From NCBI GenBank assembly GCA_036502625.1, contig DASXYG010000073.1, positions 1-53,995 on the forward strand: a stretch of 53,995 nucleotides of DNA, given 5' to 3'. The position numbers and the translations under genes were made by a program. The stretch comes from DASXYG01 sp036502625 (GTDB taxonomy: Bacteria; Actinomycetota; Actinomycetes; Streptosporangiales; Streptosporangiaceae). The notes under the pieces were generated by a model. The model searched no databases and was not told the origin of the DNA. It was given only the letters and a program-made list of their open reading frames with translations. Positions 8,731 through 17,314 of the stretch are shown here, one piece after another; position 1 is the stretch's first letter; each line of letters begins with the position of its first letter.

Positions 8731-9791
8731 GCGGCCGGAAGAGCAGGCCGACCCTGGCCGTCGTCGGGGCCACCGGCGCCGTCGGCAGCGTGATGCTGGA
8801 GATCCTCTCCTCCCGTCCCGATGTGTGGGGCGAGATCCGCCTGGTCGCCTCGCCGCGGTCGGCGGGCCGCCGGCTCACGGTGCGCGGCGAGGAGGTCGAG
8901 GTCCGGGCGCTGGCGCCCGAGGTGTTCGACGGGGTCGACGTCGCGATGTTCGACGTGCCGGACGAGGTGTCCGCCCAGTGGGCGCCGATCGCCGCCGAGC
9001 GCGGCGCCGTCGCGGTGGACAACTCCGGCGCGTTCCGCATGGACCCCGAGGTGCCGCTTGTGGTGCCCGAGGTCAACGCGGCGCAGACCCGGAACCGTCC
9101 GCGCGGCATCATCGCCAACCCGAACTGCACGACCCTGTCCATGATCGTCGCGATGGGCGTGCTGCACCGGGCGTACTGCCTGCGCGAGATGGTCGTGGCC
9201 TCCTACCAGGCGGCCTCGGGCGCCGGGCAGGAGGGCATCGACACGCTGTACGACCAGCTCGAGAAGGTCGGCGGCGACCGCGCGCTCGGCAACCGCGCCG
9301 GCGACGTACGCGATGTCGTCGGCGACCTGGGCCCGTTCCCGGCGCCGCTGGCGATGAACGTCGTGCCGTGGGCGGGTTCGCTGAAGGACGACGGGCACAC
9401 CTCGGAGGAGCTGAAGGTCCGCAACGAGTCGCGGAAGATCCTCGGCCATCCGGAGCTGCGGGTGTTCGCCACCTGCGTCCGCGTGCCGGTCGTGACCACC
9501 CACGCGGTGGCGGTGCACGCGTTGTTCGAGCAGGAGGTCACGCAGGCGGGCGCGCAGGAGCTGCTGCGCACGGCGCCGGGCGTGGAGCTGCTCGACGACC
9601 CCGGGGCCAAGCGGTTCCCCACCCCCGCCGACGTGGTCGGCACCGACCCGACCTGGGTGGGCCGGGTCCGCCGCTCGGTCGACGAACCGAACGGCCTCGA
9701 GCTGTTCCTCTGCGGCGACAACCTCCGCAAGGGCGCGGCGCTGAACACCGCGCAGATCGCCGAGGAAGTGGCGAAGGAGTTCAGCGCCTAG
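8727..9791 (+). CDS. asd: aspartate-semialdehyde dehydrogenase
   Basis: 354 residues from GTG 8727, overlapping lysC by 4 nt (GTGA). It reduces aspartyl phosphate to aspartate-beta-semialdehyde with NADPH. The NADP-binding loop is VVGATGAVGSVMLEIL, the catalytic cysteine is C134 in NPNCTT, and SYQAASGAGQEG and RVPVVTTHAVAVH are also conserved. The product feeds the DAP/threonine pathways and is also the substrate used by EctB, encoded about 3 kb away. Its last 11 bases overlap the convergent S9 peptidase gene. Confidence 0.97.
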
Positions 9792-11550
9792 GCGCCGTCC
9801 AGCGCTTGGCGAAGGCGAGCTCGGCCTGGTGGTGGCGGATGCGTTCCTCCACCACCAGGGAGCCGTGGCCGGAGTCGTAGCGGTAGAACTCGTGCTCGCG
9901 GCCGAGCGCGCGCAGCGCCGCCAGGTAGTTCTCGATCTGCCTGATGGGGCAGCGCGGGTCGTTCTCCCCGGCGAGGATGAGCACCGGCGCGCGCACCCTT
10001 TCGACGTACGTGATCGGTGACGATTCCCGGTAGCGGTCGGGCACGTCGTCGGGCGCGCCGCCGAACAGCGAGCGGTCGAACGCCTGGAGCTGCTCCATCT
10101 CGTCCTCGTACGCCGCGACGTAGTCGGCGACCGGGACCCCGGCGATGCCGAGCGTCCAGGCGTCCGGCGCGTGGCCGATGCCGAGCAGCGTCAGGAAACC
10201 GCCCCACGACCAGCCGTTCAGCACGATGCGCTCGGGGTCGGCCAGACCGGATGTCACGGCCCAGTCGCGTACGGCCAGGATGTCGGCGAGCTCGGTGAGG
10301 CCGACCCGCGCCTCCAGGGCGTCGCGCCACGCGGAGCCGTAGCCGGTGGAGCCGCGGTAGTTGACGCGGACCACGGCGAAGCCCTGGTCCACCCACATGG
10401 CGGCCTGCGCGCTGAAGGAGTCGTCGTCCTGCGCGGTGGGCCCGCCGTGGACGACGAACACGGTGGGGTACGGCGCGCTGCCGCCGAGCGGGGTGGACAC
10501 CAGCGCGTGGATGGCGCCGCCGGGGCCCTCCACCCAGGTGTCGGCCACCGGCACGGACGGGGGCGCGGCGGGGCCCGGAGGTTCGAGCACGAGCGCGCCG
10601 GTGGTGGAGCGCACGACCGGGGGCTCGGCGGAGCTCGACCAGACGTACTCGACGGAGTCGTCCGGGCGTACGGCGGCGCCGGAGATGACGCCGCGCGGCG
10701 TCTCGATGGGGTCGAGCGCGCCCGTGGCGAGCTCGTAGCGGTAGAGGCCGGTGCGCGCGTGGTGGTCCTGCGCGATGAGCAGCGCGGTGCCGTCGGGGTA
10801 CCAGTCGGCGATGACCTCGCCGGGGAGGTCGATGGCGATCTCCTGGGCCTCGCCGGTGCGCGGGTTCCAGATGAGGGGTTCGCCGCGGCCGCGCCGCTCG
10901 TGGATGACGAGCAGCCGCGGGTCGCCGGATACGGGGCAGAAGTGGATGCCGGTGAGGCCCTTGCCCGGCCCGTCCCAGAGGTCGGCCACGGTGGTGCCGT
11001 CGGGACGCAGGACGCGCAGCGCCATGTGGCGGCTGTCGCCGTGCTCGCTGTGGCCGATGGCGACGAGGTCGTCGTCGTGGGAGAGGCCGACGACGTACGC
11101 GTCTTCGGGATGGCGGTAGATCGTACGGTGGCCCTCGCCGGGGCCGGCCAGGTGGATGGTGGAGCCGTCGTCGCCGGAGCGGCCGATCACGGCGGTGCCG
11201 GAGCGGCCGAGCGCCAGGCCGGCCGTGTAGGACGGCGGCAGCTCCGGCGCGGCGGGCGTGTGCGGGCCGCCGGCGAACGGCTGGCGCATCCAGACGCCGA
11301 ACTCGTCGCCGTCGGTGTCGGCGAACCACCAGACGTGCTCGCCCGCGGCGTCGACCGTGCCGGCCAGCGTGCCGTTGGGGCGATCGGTGACCTGGCGGGA
11401 CGCGCCGGTGGCGCGGTCCCATGCGTAGATCTCCCAGGTTCCCGTTGCGTTGCCGCGGTAGACGCAGCGGTTCGGCGCGCGCGACGCCCAGCTCGGAAGC
11501 GACACGCGGGCCGCGCGGAACCGCGCCTTCCAGCGCTCCTCGTCGACCAT
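9781..11550 (-). CDS. S9 family serine peptidase (prolyl oligopeptidase-like)
   Basis: 589 residues starting at ATG 11550. The N-terminal half (about 1-330) has repeated beta-propeller strands (CVYRGNATGTWEIYAWD, GTLAGTVDAAGEHVWWF). The C-terminal alpha/beta hydrolase starts near YPTVFVVHGGP. The catalytic triad is visible as Ser in GWSWGG (about 446), Asp in GENDPRCP, and His in SGHGSL near the C-terminus. No signal peptide is seen, so it should act on cytoplasmic oligopeptides or acyl-peptides. It is transcribed toward asd and away from ectA; two inverted repeats upstream of it (11604 and 11695) may be regulatory. Confidence 0.9.
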   Translation of the reverse strand: MVDEERWKARFRAARVSLPSWASRAPNRCVYRGNATGTWEIYAWDRATGASRQVTDRPNGTLAGTVDAAGEHVWWFADTDGDEFGVWMRQPFAGGPHTPAAPELPPSYTAGLALGRSGTAVIGRSGDDGSTIHLAGPGEGHRTIYRHPEDAYVVGLSHDDDLVAIGHSEHGDSRHMALRVLRPDGTTVADLWDGPGKGLTGIHFCPVSGDPRLLVIHERRGRGEPLIWNPRTGEAQEIAIDLPGEVIADWYPDGTALLIAQDHHARTGLYRYELATGALDPIETPRGVISGAAVRPDDSVEYVWSSSAEPPVVRSTTGALVLEPPGPAAPPSVPVADTWVEGPGGAIHALVSTPLGGSAPYPTVFVVHGGPTAQDDDSFSAQAAMWVDQGFAVVRVNYRGSTGYGSAWRDALEARVGLTELADILAVRDWAVTSGLADPERIVLNGWSWGGFLTLLGIGHAPDAWTLGIAGVPVADYVAAYEDEMEQLQAFDRSLFGGAPDDVPDRYRESSPITYVERVRAPVLILAGENDPRCPIRQIENYLAALRALGREHEFYRYDSGHGSLVVEERIRHHQAELAFAKRWTAPRR

Positions 11551-11603
11551 GACGCAAGTAAATCAGGGCGGGGGACCTGGTCGGGGAACAGGTGGCGCGA
11601 GAC

Positions 11604-11626
11604 GCACAATGGCACGGCGATTGTGC
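11604..11626. repeat. inverted repeat, possible operator for the S9 peptidase gene
   Basis: GCACAAT (11604-11610) and ATTGTGC (11620-11626) are perfect reverse complements separated by 9 nt. The site lies 54 nt upstream of the peptidase start codon. Confidence 0.45.
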
Positions 11627-11694
11627 GGAAGTGCGCCGCGAAATGGTAGTGGCTTGGCGCCGATATGTATCTGTGAGGTACGTCTCAATTTCTT

Positions 11695-11711
11695 TTCGGC
11701 GATTCGCCGAA
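11695..11711. repeat. 17-nt perfect palindrome, possible operator
   Basis: TTCGGCGA, one central T, then TCGCCGAA: 8-nt arms with no mismatch. It lies in the AT-richer stretch about 263 nt ahead of ectA and 145 nt ahead of the S9 peptidase, so it could serve either gene. Confidence 0.45.
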
Positions 11712-11937
11712 CATGAAGCGGTTCACGTCGGTGATGATTCCCGTACGGCATCACGATGTGCGACGCGCGTTCGGCCCGCTCGGCGCGCGGCGAATGCCCA
11801 GGCCGACCGGTGCCGATCGGGCCAGATGATCACGGCCGTTTCCGCGGGGCCGCTCGGTCCGCCCCATCCCGGAATTGCGCAACCGACCTGCCCTACCCGC
11901 TCAGATCCGGGTCAAACATGCGCGCCGATCACGACTC

Positions 11938-11965
11938 TTGCCGCCGCTTCCGACTTCGGTATTTT
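11938..11965 (+). promoter_or_regulatory. probable ectA promoter
   Basis: TTGCCG (11938-11943), a 16-nt spacer and TATTTT (11960-11965) form a sigma-70-like pair. The GTG at 11974 is 8 nt beyond the -10 box, so the ectA message may be leaderless; there is no ribosome binding site ahead of either possible ectA start. Confidence 0.5.
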
Positions 11966-11973
11966 GGTCTGAC

Positions 11974-12522
11974 GTGTTCACCAAAACCGAAATCGCGACG
12001 TATCAAACGCCCCTAATGCCGAAGCTCGAATCGCCCCGTCCGGACGACGCGCCACGCCTGTGGGAGATCGCCCGCGATTCCGGGGTCCTCGACGTCAATA
12101 CGCCGTACAGCTACGCACTCTGGTGCCGTGATTTCGCGCAGACCTCGGTCGTCGCCCGCGAGGCCGACGGCACCGCGTACGGCTTCGTCACCGGCTACAT
12201 CCGCCCGGACGACCCGCACACCCTGTTCGTGTGGCAGGTCGCCGTGGACGAGAGCCGCCGCGGCCGCGGCCTGGCCGGACGCATGCTCGGCCACCTCGGT
12301 GAGCGCCTCCCCGACCTCGGCTGCGACCACCTGGAGGCGACGGTCACGCCCGACAACACGGCGTCGAGCCGGTTGTTCGAGTCCTTCGCCCGGTCCTACG
12401 GCGCGCGCCTGACGCGCCGCGAGCTGTTCGGCTCCGACGCCTTTCCCGACGAGATCGACCACGAGCCCGAGGTGCTGTTCCGCATCGGGCCGCTCGTCGC
12501 GGAGCTCGTCCTCGCCAAGTGA
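11974..12522 (+). CDS. ectA: L-2,4-diaminobutyrate acetyltransferase
   Basis: 182 residues from GTG 11974, or 168 from ATG 12016; I prefer the GTG because of the promoter spacing. EctA acetylates diaminobutyrate, the second ectoine step. The GNAT fold is clear: LDVNTPYSYALWCRDF, the acetyl-CoA loop VAVDESRRGRGLAGRML, and ATVTPDNTASSRLFESFAR. It is first in ectABCD, followed after 65 nt by ectB. The missing ribosome binding site fits a leaderless start. Confidence 0.93.
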   Translation: MFTKTEIATYQTPLMPKLESPRPDDAPRLWEIARDSGVLDVNTPYSYALWCRDFAQTSVVAREADGTAYGFVTGYIRPDDPHTLFVWQVAVDESRRGRGLAGRMLGHLGERLPDLGCDHLEATVTPDNTASSRLFESFARSYGARLTRRELFGSDAFPDEIDHEPEVLFRIGPLVAELVLAK

Positions 12523-12587
12523 CCATTCGGTCACATTCCGCAGTCGCCCGCCGTTCCCAAGACCAGAACGGTGAGAAGGGTATTCAC

Positions 12588-13838
12588 ATGAGCGTGTTCG
12601 AACGGTACGAATCCCAGGTCCGCAGCTATTGCCGCGGCTGGCCGACCGTATTCACACGTGCCCAGGGAAGCCGCATCCTCGACGAGGACGGCCGGTCCTA
12701 CATCGACTTTTTCGCCGGCGCCGGAACCCTGAACTACGGCCATAATCACCCGCACATGAAGGGCCGCCTCCTCGAATACCTCGCGGACGACTCGATCGTC
12801 CACGGCCTCGATATGCACACCCCCGCCAAGCGCGAATTCCTCCAGCAGTTCCACGATGTGGTGCTCGAACCGCGCAAGCTCGACTACAAGGTGCAGTTCC
12901 CCGGCCCCACGGGCACCAACGGCGTCGAGGCGGCGCTCAAACTCGCGCGGAAGTACACCGGCCGCGAGGGGATCGTCAGCTTCACCAACGCGTTCCACGG
13001 GATGACGCTCGGCTCGCTGGCCGTCACCGGGAACTCCATGAAGCGCAACGGCGCGGGCATCCCGCTGGGCCACGCCGTGACCATGCCGTACGACCAGTAC
13101 CTCGACGGCCGTACGCCGGACTTCCTGCTGTTCGAGAGCATGCTCAACGACAGCGGCTCCGGCCTGGACACCCCCGCGGCCGTCATCGTGGAGACCGTGC
13201 AGGGCGAGGGCGGCATCAACGTCGCCTCGGCGCAGTGGCTGCGCGGCCTGTCCGAGCTGTGCCGGCGCCACGACATGCTGCTCATCGTCGACGACGTCCA
13301 GATGGGCTGCGGCCGTACGGGGCCGTTCTTCAGCTTCGAGGAGGCCGGCATCACGCCGGACATCGTGGTGCTGTCGAAGTCGCTGTCCGGCTACGGGCTG
13401 CCGTTCGCGCTCACGCTGTTCCGCTCCGACCTCGACGTCTGGGAGCCGGGCGAGCACAACGGCACGTTCCGCGGCAACAACCCGGCGTTCGTCACCGCCA
13501 CCGCCGCGCTGGAGTTCTGGACCGGCGAGGGCATGGAGAAGCAGACGCTCGCCAAGGGCGACCAGATCGAGCGCGCGCTCGGCGCCCTGGCCATCGACCA
13601 CCACGACCTGGGCCCCGCCGTCCGCGGGCGCGGGATGGTCTGGGGCATCTCCTTCGCCGACGCCGGGCTGGCCGGCAAGGTGTGCGCGGCCGCGTTCGAG
13701 CGCGGGCTGCTGGTCGAGACGTCCGGCCCGGAGAGCGAAGTGGTGAAGCTGCTGCCGCCGCTGACCACGTCCGAGACCGAGCTCGCCGAGGGGCTCGGCA
13801 TCCTCGCCGACGCCGTCGGCGCGGCCGCCCAGCGCTAA
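12588..13838 (+). CDS. ectB: diaminobutyrate--2-oxoglutarate transaminase
   Basis: 416 residues from ATG 12588, with ribosome site GAGAAGGG (12572-12579). It is a class III aminotransferase that converts aspartate-semialdehyde to diaminobutyrate using glutamate. The PLP lysine is K264 in LSKSLSGYG, and VDDVQMGCGRTG holds the cofactor aspartate. FPGPTGTNGVEAALKLARK and the start VFERYESQVRSYCRGWP are typical of EctB and exclude general ornithine transaminases. Its substrate comes from the nearby lysC-asd pair. Confidence 0.96.
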   Translation: MSVFERYESQVRSYCRGWPTVFTRAQGSRILDEDGRSYIDFFAGAGTLNYGHNHPHMKGRLLEYLADDSIVHGLDMHTPAKREFLQQFHDVVLEPRKLDYKVQFPGPTGTNGVEAALKLARKYTGREGIVSFTNAFHGMTLGSLAVTGNSMKRNGAGIPLGHAVTMPYDQYLDGRTPDFLLFESMLNDSGSGLDTPAAVIVETVQGEGGINVASAQWLRGLSELCRRHDMLLIVDDVQMGCGRTGPFFSFEEAGITPDIVVLSKSLSGYGLPFALTLFRSDLDVWEPGEHNGTFRGNNPAFVTATAALEFWTGEGMEKQTLAKGDQIERALGALAIDHHDLGPAVRGRGMVWGISFADAGLAGKVCAAAFERGLLVETSGPESEVVKLLPPLTTSETELAEGLGILADAVGAAAQR

Positions 13839-13853
13839 CGAAGGGAGACCACC

Positions 13854-14261
13854 ATGATCGTCCGCACCCTCAACGAGATCGTCGGCACGGACCGGGACGT
13901 CCAGGCGCCGACCTGGTGCAGCCGCAGGCTCGTGCTGGCCAAGGAGAAGGTGGGCTTCTCCCTGCACGACACGGTGCTGTACGCGGGGACGTCGACGCGC
14001 ATGTGGTACGCGAACCACATCGAGGGCGTGTACGTCATCGAGGGCACCGGCGAGCTGCTGAACGAGGAGACCGGCGAGAAACACCGGCTGGAGCCGGGCG
14101 TGATGTACCTGCTCAACGGCCATGAGCACCACACCCTCACCGCGCACACCGACGTCCGTACGGTCTGCGTGTTCAACCCGCCGGTGACCGGCGGCGAAGT
14201 GCACGACGAGAACGGCGTCTACCCGCTGATCATCGAGGACGACAAGGAGGTCCCGGCATGA
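13854..14261 (+). CDS. ectC: L-ectoine synthase
   Basis: 135 residues from ATG 13854, preceded by GAAGGGAGA and 15 nt after ectB. EctC is a cupin that closes N-acetyl-diaminobutyrate into the ring of ectoine. MIVRTLNEIVGTDRDV is the standard N-terminus; WYANHIEGVYVIEGTGELLNEE and LEPGVMYLLNGHEHH carry the metal-site residues (an E in the first, H and Y in the second). Its stop overlaps ectD by 4 nt. Confidence 0.97.
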   Translation: MIVRTLNEIVGTDRDVQAPTWCSRRLVLAKEKVGFSLHDTVLYAGTSTRMWYANHIEGVYVIEGTGELLNEETGEKHRLEPGVMYLLNGHEHHTLTAHTDVRTVCVFNPPVTGGEVHDENGVYPLIIEDDKEVPA

Positions 14262-15163
14262 CGACAACGACGATTCCGCAGGTCGAGCAGGATTTGTACC
14301 CGACACGCAAGGGCACCGAGGCCGCCCTCATCTACCGCCGCGACCCGGCGGTCTGGGGCGGCGCGGCCGACGGCCCGATGGACGCCGCCACGCTCGCGTC
14401 GTACGACGAGAACGGCTTCACGAGCGTGGACGCGATGATCGACGCGTCCGAGGTGGAGCGGTGCCGCATGGAGCTGGGGCGGCTGTCCGAGGACCCCGCG
14501 CTGCGCCGCGACGAGCGTGTTGTGGTGGAGCCGAAGTCCGCGGAGATCCGGTCGATCTTCGAGGTGCACAGGATCAGTGAGGTGTTCGCGTCGCTGGTCA
14601 ACGACCCGCGGGTGGTCGACCGCGCGCGGCAGATCCTGGGGTCGGACGTCTACGTGCACCAGAGCCGGGTGAACTTCAAGCCCGGGTTCGGCGGCAACGG
14701 CTTCTACTGGCACTCCGACTTCGAGACCTGGCACGCCGAGGACGGCATGCCGCGGATGCGGGCGTGCAGCTTCTCGATCTCGCTGACCCCGAACTATGAC
14801 CACAACGGCGCGTTGATGATCATGCCGGGCTCGCACAAGACGTACGTCTCGTGCATCGGCGCGACCCCGGACGACCACTACCGGGAGTCGCTGAAGAACC
14901 AGGAGATCGGCACGCCGGACCGCGGCAGCCTGGCGCTGCTGGCCGACAAGCACGGCATCGCGCAGCTCACCGGCCCGGCCGGGGCGGCGACGATCTTCGA
15001 CTGCAACTGCATGCACGGCTCGAACGGCAACATCACGCCGTTCCCGCGCTCGAACGTCTTCGTGGTGTTCAACAGCGTGGAGAACGCCTGCGTGGAGCCG
15101 TTCTCGGCGGGGAGCCAGCGGCCGTCGTTCATCGGCGCGCGCGACTTCACGCCCGTACGCTGA
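14258..15163 (+). CDS. ectD: ectoine 5-hydroxylase
   Basis: 301 residues from ATG 14258, overlapping ectC by 4 nt (ATGA). It is an Fe(II)/2-oxoglutarate dioxygenase making 5-hydroxyectoine, so this strain should make both compounds. The iron triad is H152 and D154 in WHSDFETWH and H253 in MHGSNGN. VNFKPGFGGNGFYWHSDFE is the EctD signature. A strong hairpin follows at 15176-15207. No ask_ect gene is attached; the nearby lysC-asd may fill that role. Confidence 0.96.
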   Translation: MTTTTIPQVEQDLYPTRKGTEAALIYRRDPAVWGGAADGPMDAATLASYDENGFTSVDAMIDASEVERCRMELGRLSEDPALRRDERVVVEPKSAEIRSIFEVHRISEVFASLVNDPRVVDRARQILGSDVYVHQSRVNFKPGFGGNGFYWHSDFETWHAEDGMPRMRACSFSISLTPNYDHNGALMIMPGSHKTYVSCIGATPDDHYRESLKNQEIGTPDRGSLALLADKHGIAQLTGPAGAATIFDCNCMHGSNGNITPFPRSNVFVVFNSVENACVEPFSAGSQRPSFIGARDFTPVR

Positions 15164-15175
15164 CCTCGTCTTCCA

Positions 15176-15207
15176 GGGTCCCGTGGTCCGGCCGGGCCAC
15201 GGGACCC
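15176..15207. terminator. transcription terminator after ectABCD
   Basis: GGGTCCCGTGG (15176-15186) pairs perfectly with CCACGGGACCC (15197-15207) across a 10-nt loop. There is no long T-run, as is common in actinobacteria. It lies between ectD and the convergent VOC gene and could stop both. Confidence 0.75.
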
Positions 15208-15224
15208 GCGTCTTGGCCGGGGCG

Positions 15225-15599
15225 CTAGGCCGAACGGAACAGGCGGTGCTCGGCGAACCCGAGGTCGGAGAAGTCGATCACGCGTACGGCGTTGCCGCCG
15301 GAGTCGGTGAAGATGGCGTAGCGGCCGGTCGGGACGTCGCGCGGCGCCAGCACGTAGTCGAGATCGGGGTTGGCGTCGTGGAAACGGTCGACGCTTCCCA
15401 CCTCGTACACCGGTCCGGAACCGGCCGCGAGCTCCGCGGGGCCGGTCTCCACCATGACGTCGCCGATCGGGGATCCCGGCCCGGCCAGGAGGGCGGTTCC
15501 GTCGCCGGGCCGCCACAGCTCGGTGAAGCCGAGCTCGGCGTAGAAGCCGACCGCGGCGTCGAGGTCGGTAGCCGGGCTCATCGTGAAGAGGAATCTCAT
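15225..15599 (-). CDS. VOC family (glyoxalase-like) protein
   Basis: 124 residues from ATG 15599 (MRFLFTMSPATDLDAAVGFYAELGFTELW). The beta-alpha-beta-beta-beta pattern, with FYAELGF near the N-terminus and IFTDSGGNAVRVIDF near the C-terminus, places it in the vicinal oxygen chelate superfamily. The substrate cannot be predicted. An upstream in-frame GTG at 15623 is an alternative start. A 9-codon frame beginning at ATG 15626 ends in a TGA that overlaps the ATG at 15599, and a -10-like TAGGAT lies at 15640-15635. Confidence 0.75.
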   Translation of the reverse strand: MRFLFTMSPATDLDAAVGFYAELGFTELWRPGDGTALLAGPGSPIGDVMVETGPAELAAGSGPVYEVGSVDRFHDANPDLDYVLAPRDVPTGRYAIFTDSGGNAVRVIDFSDLGFAEHRLFRSA

Positions 15600-15662
15600 C
15601 GGGCGCTCACCGTCCGTTGGCACATGGACGTTGAATCCTAGACGGAGCCGTCGGCCGGCGCC

Positions 15663-16181
15663 TCAGCCGGCCGGGTGTGCGCTCGCCTTGTGGCGGCTCG
15701 CGAGGTCCTGGTAGACGGCCGCGTTGGTGAGCACCCAGCGGCGCGCCGTCTCGGTCAGCGGCTTCTGCTTCGCGGGGACGCCCACGGCCATCGTCTCGGG
15801 GTCGATGACGGTTCCCGGCGCGACCAGGGCGCCGGCCGCGACGAGCGCGCGGTCGCCGATGCGGGCGCCGTCCTGCACGGTGGCCCCGTTGCCGACCAGC
15901 GCCTCGTCGCCGATCGCGCAGCCGTGGATGACGCAGAGGTGGCCCACGGTGGCGCCCGCGCCGATGACGGTGGCCTGCGGCGTGGTGTGGATCACCGAGT
16001 TGTCCTGGATGTTGGCCCCCGTGCTGATCACGATGGGGCCGAAGTCGGCGCGCAGCACGGCGCCGTACCAGATGGACGCGTCAGCCTCGATCGTCACGTC
16101 GCCGATGAGCGTGGCCGTCGGCGCGACCCACGCCGACGGGTGGATCTTCGGCTCGGCGCCCTCGAACGAGAACAGCGGCAT
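15663..16181 (-). CDS. gamma carbonic anhydrase family protein
   Basis: 172 residues from ATG 16181. It is a left-handed beta-helix protein with hexapeptide repeats (IGDVTIEADASIWYGAVLRAD, TVIGAGATVGHLCVIHGC). The three zinc histidines of the gamma class are present as H65, H81 and H86. Relatives (YrdA/PaaY type) vary in whether carbonic anhydrase activity is shown, so the activity is likely but not certain. No signal peptide is seen. The C-terminal helix (RWVLTNAAVYQDLASRHKASA) is standard. Confidence 0.88.
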   Translation of the reverse strand: MPLFSFEGAEPKIHPSAWVAPTATLIGDVTIEADASIWYGAVLRADFGPIVISTGANIQDNSVIHTTPQATVIGAGATVGHLCVIHGCAIGDEALVGNGATVQDGARIGDRALVAAGALVAPGTVIDPETMAVGVPAKQKPLTETARRWVLTNAAVYQDLASRHKASAHPAG

Positions 16182-16309
16182 TGGGTCTCCTCGCTTGCCC
16201 GTGCTTTCCGTCGTAGGAAATCACGTGCGGTCCGGACGGGCGGACGCCGCCCCCGCCTGCCGTTCCGGCGTAGGTGGCCGGTACCGGAGGGTGCGGGCTC
16301 GGACATTTG

Positions 16310-16339
16310 TTGGACAGCCAGGCATCGCTTACCGATACT
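16310..16339 (+). promoter_or_regulatory. promoter of the FHA-domain gene
   Basis: TTGGAC (16310-16315), an 18-nt spacer and GATACT (16334-16339). The GTG start at 16346 is 6 nt beyond the -10 box, which indicates a leaderless message. Confidence 0.55.
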
Positions 16340-16345
16340 CGAGAT

Positions 16346-16903
16346 GTGACGAGTGAGACGCCGCTCCCGGCGATCCGGGCCTCCGACGACGATCGGGAAC
16401 GCGCCGTCGCGTGGCTGCGGGAACGCGCCGTCGACGGCCGGCTGTCCCACGACTCGTTCGTCTGGCGGGTCGACCGGGTGATGCGGGCGCGCAGCCGCGC
16501 CGAGCTCACCGACGTCGTACGCGACCTTCCGCCCGAGGGGCGGGTGACGCGGGCGCTGACGTCCGCGGCCACCTCGCTGTCCACGATGGTCACCCGGGTG
16601 CGCGCGGCCTGGCAGGCGCCGCAGGCCACCCGGCTGGCGCCGCTGGCGCTGCCGCGCGAGGCCGGCCGCCGCGTCATCATCGGCCGCGAGCACGACTGCG
16701 ACCTCCTGGTCAGCGAGATCAGCGTGTCGCGCCACCACGCGGAGCTGTTCTTCGACGGCTCCGACTGGTCGCTGCGCGACCTCGGCTCCAAGAACGGCAC
16801 GCGGGTGAACGGCATGCGCATCCAGTCGCCGACGCGCGTACGCCCCGGCGACGCCGTGTCGTTCGGCGGCACCCGCTTCCGCCTGGTCCTCCAGCTCGAC
16901 TAG
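16346..16903 (+). CDS. DUF1707 and FHA domain-containing protein
   Basis: 185 residues from GTG 16346, chosen from the promoter spacing and because the DUF1707 domain then begins at once (IRASDDDRERAVAWLRERAVDGRLSHDSF, residues ~9-60). After a short linker, a complete FHA domain follows (GREHDCDLLVSEISVSRHHAELFF, then DLGSKNGTRVNG), with the phosphothreonine-binding R, S and H and the N of KNGT. It should therefore bind a threonine-phosphorylated partner of a Ser/Thr kinase. No kinase gene is in the window, so the partner is unknown. Confidence 0.88.
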   Translation: MTSETPLPAIRASDDDRERAVAWLRERAVDGRLSHDSFVWRVDRVMRARSRAELTDVVRDLPPEGRVTRALTSAATSLSTMVTRVRAAWQAPQATRLAPLALPREAGRRVIIGREHDCDLLVSEISVSRHHAELFFDGSDWSLRDLGSKNGTRVNGMRIQSPTRVRPGDAVSFGGTRFRLVLQLD

Positions 16904-16915
16904 CCGTCGTGGCGG

Positions 16916-17146
16916 TCAGCCGTTCGCGGCGTCGCCGAGGTCGGGGCGGTGGGTGTGGCGGGTGAAGTAGCCGGCGACGAACGCGAGCACACCCGGCATC
17001 AGGACGTTGACCACCAGCACGACGGGGTCGGGCACGGTGCCCTTGAAGACGTACCTGCCGAGCAGCCAGATGACCAGCCCGGCGACGGCCGCCGCCACCG
17101 TGGACGCGGACACTTTGCGCTCCGGGACCTTCGCCGGATTCGCCAT
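16916..17146 (-). CDS. small two-helix membrane protein (holin-like)
   Basis: 76 residues from ATG 17146, with an excellent ribosome site AGGAGG just upstream. Two membrane segments are visible: about residues 16-33 (VAAAVAGLVIWLLGRYVF) and 41-61 (PVVLVVNVLMPGVLAFVAGYF). The N-terminus is charged and the C-terminus polar. The arrangement resembles small actinobacterial proteins annotated as holin-like, but no phage genes are nearby. The function is unknown. Confidence 0.7.
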   Translation of the reverse strand: MANPAKVPERKVSASTVAAAVAGLVIWLLGRYVFKGTVPDPVVLVVNVLMPGVLAFVAGYFTRHTHRPDLGDAANG

Positions 17147-17302
17147 CGGGAGCCTCCTGGGAGATGACGTGGGGCCCATACGCTAGGGCGGGCGCATGCC
17201 GGACGTACGGAGAACGCGTCACGGACACACCACAGGGCGTGTCCACCTGTGGCCGTGCCCGGCGGGTGATCACGCGGAGCGGCGGGCCGGTGACGGCGTT
17301 GG

Positions 17303-17308
17303 TATCGT
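17303..17308 (+). promoter_or_regulatory. -10 box of a leaderless promoter for the PaaX-like gene
   Basis: TATCGT is followed by 6 nt and then GTG 17315. The same TATCGT-to-GTG arrangement is seen before the kinases at 24024 and 51069. Confidence 0.45.
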
Positions 17309-17314
17309 GCACGC

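Larger units (their letters stand above)
11551..11973. promoter_or_regulatory. divergent control region between S9 peptidase and ectA
   Basis: This 423-nt gap has no convincing gene and is more AT-rich than its surroundings, especially 11640-11715. It holds two inverted repeats (11604-11626 and 11695-11711) and, at its right end, the likely ectA promoter. Short open frames cross it on both strands, but none has a ribosome site or recognisable protein. Confidence 0.6.

Noticed and set aside
16916..17146. Prophage holin
   Set aside because: The protein looks holin-like, but there is no endolysin, integrase or structural gene nearby.
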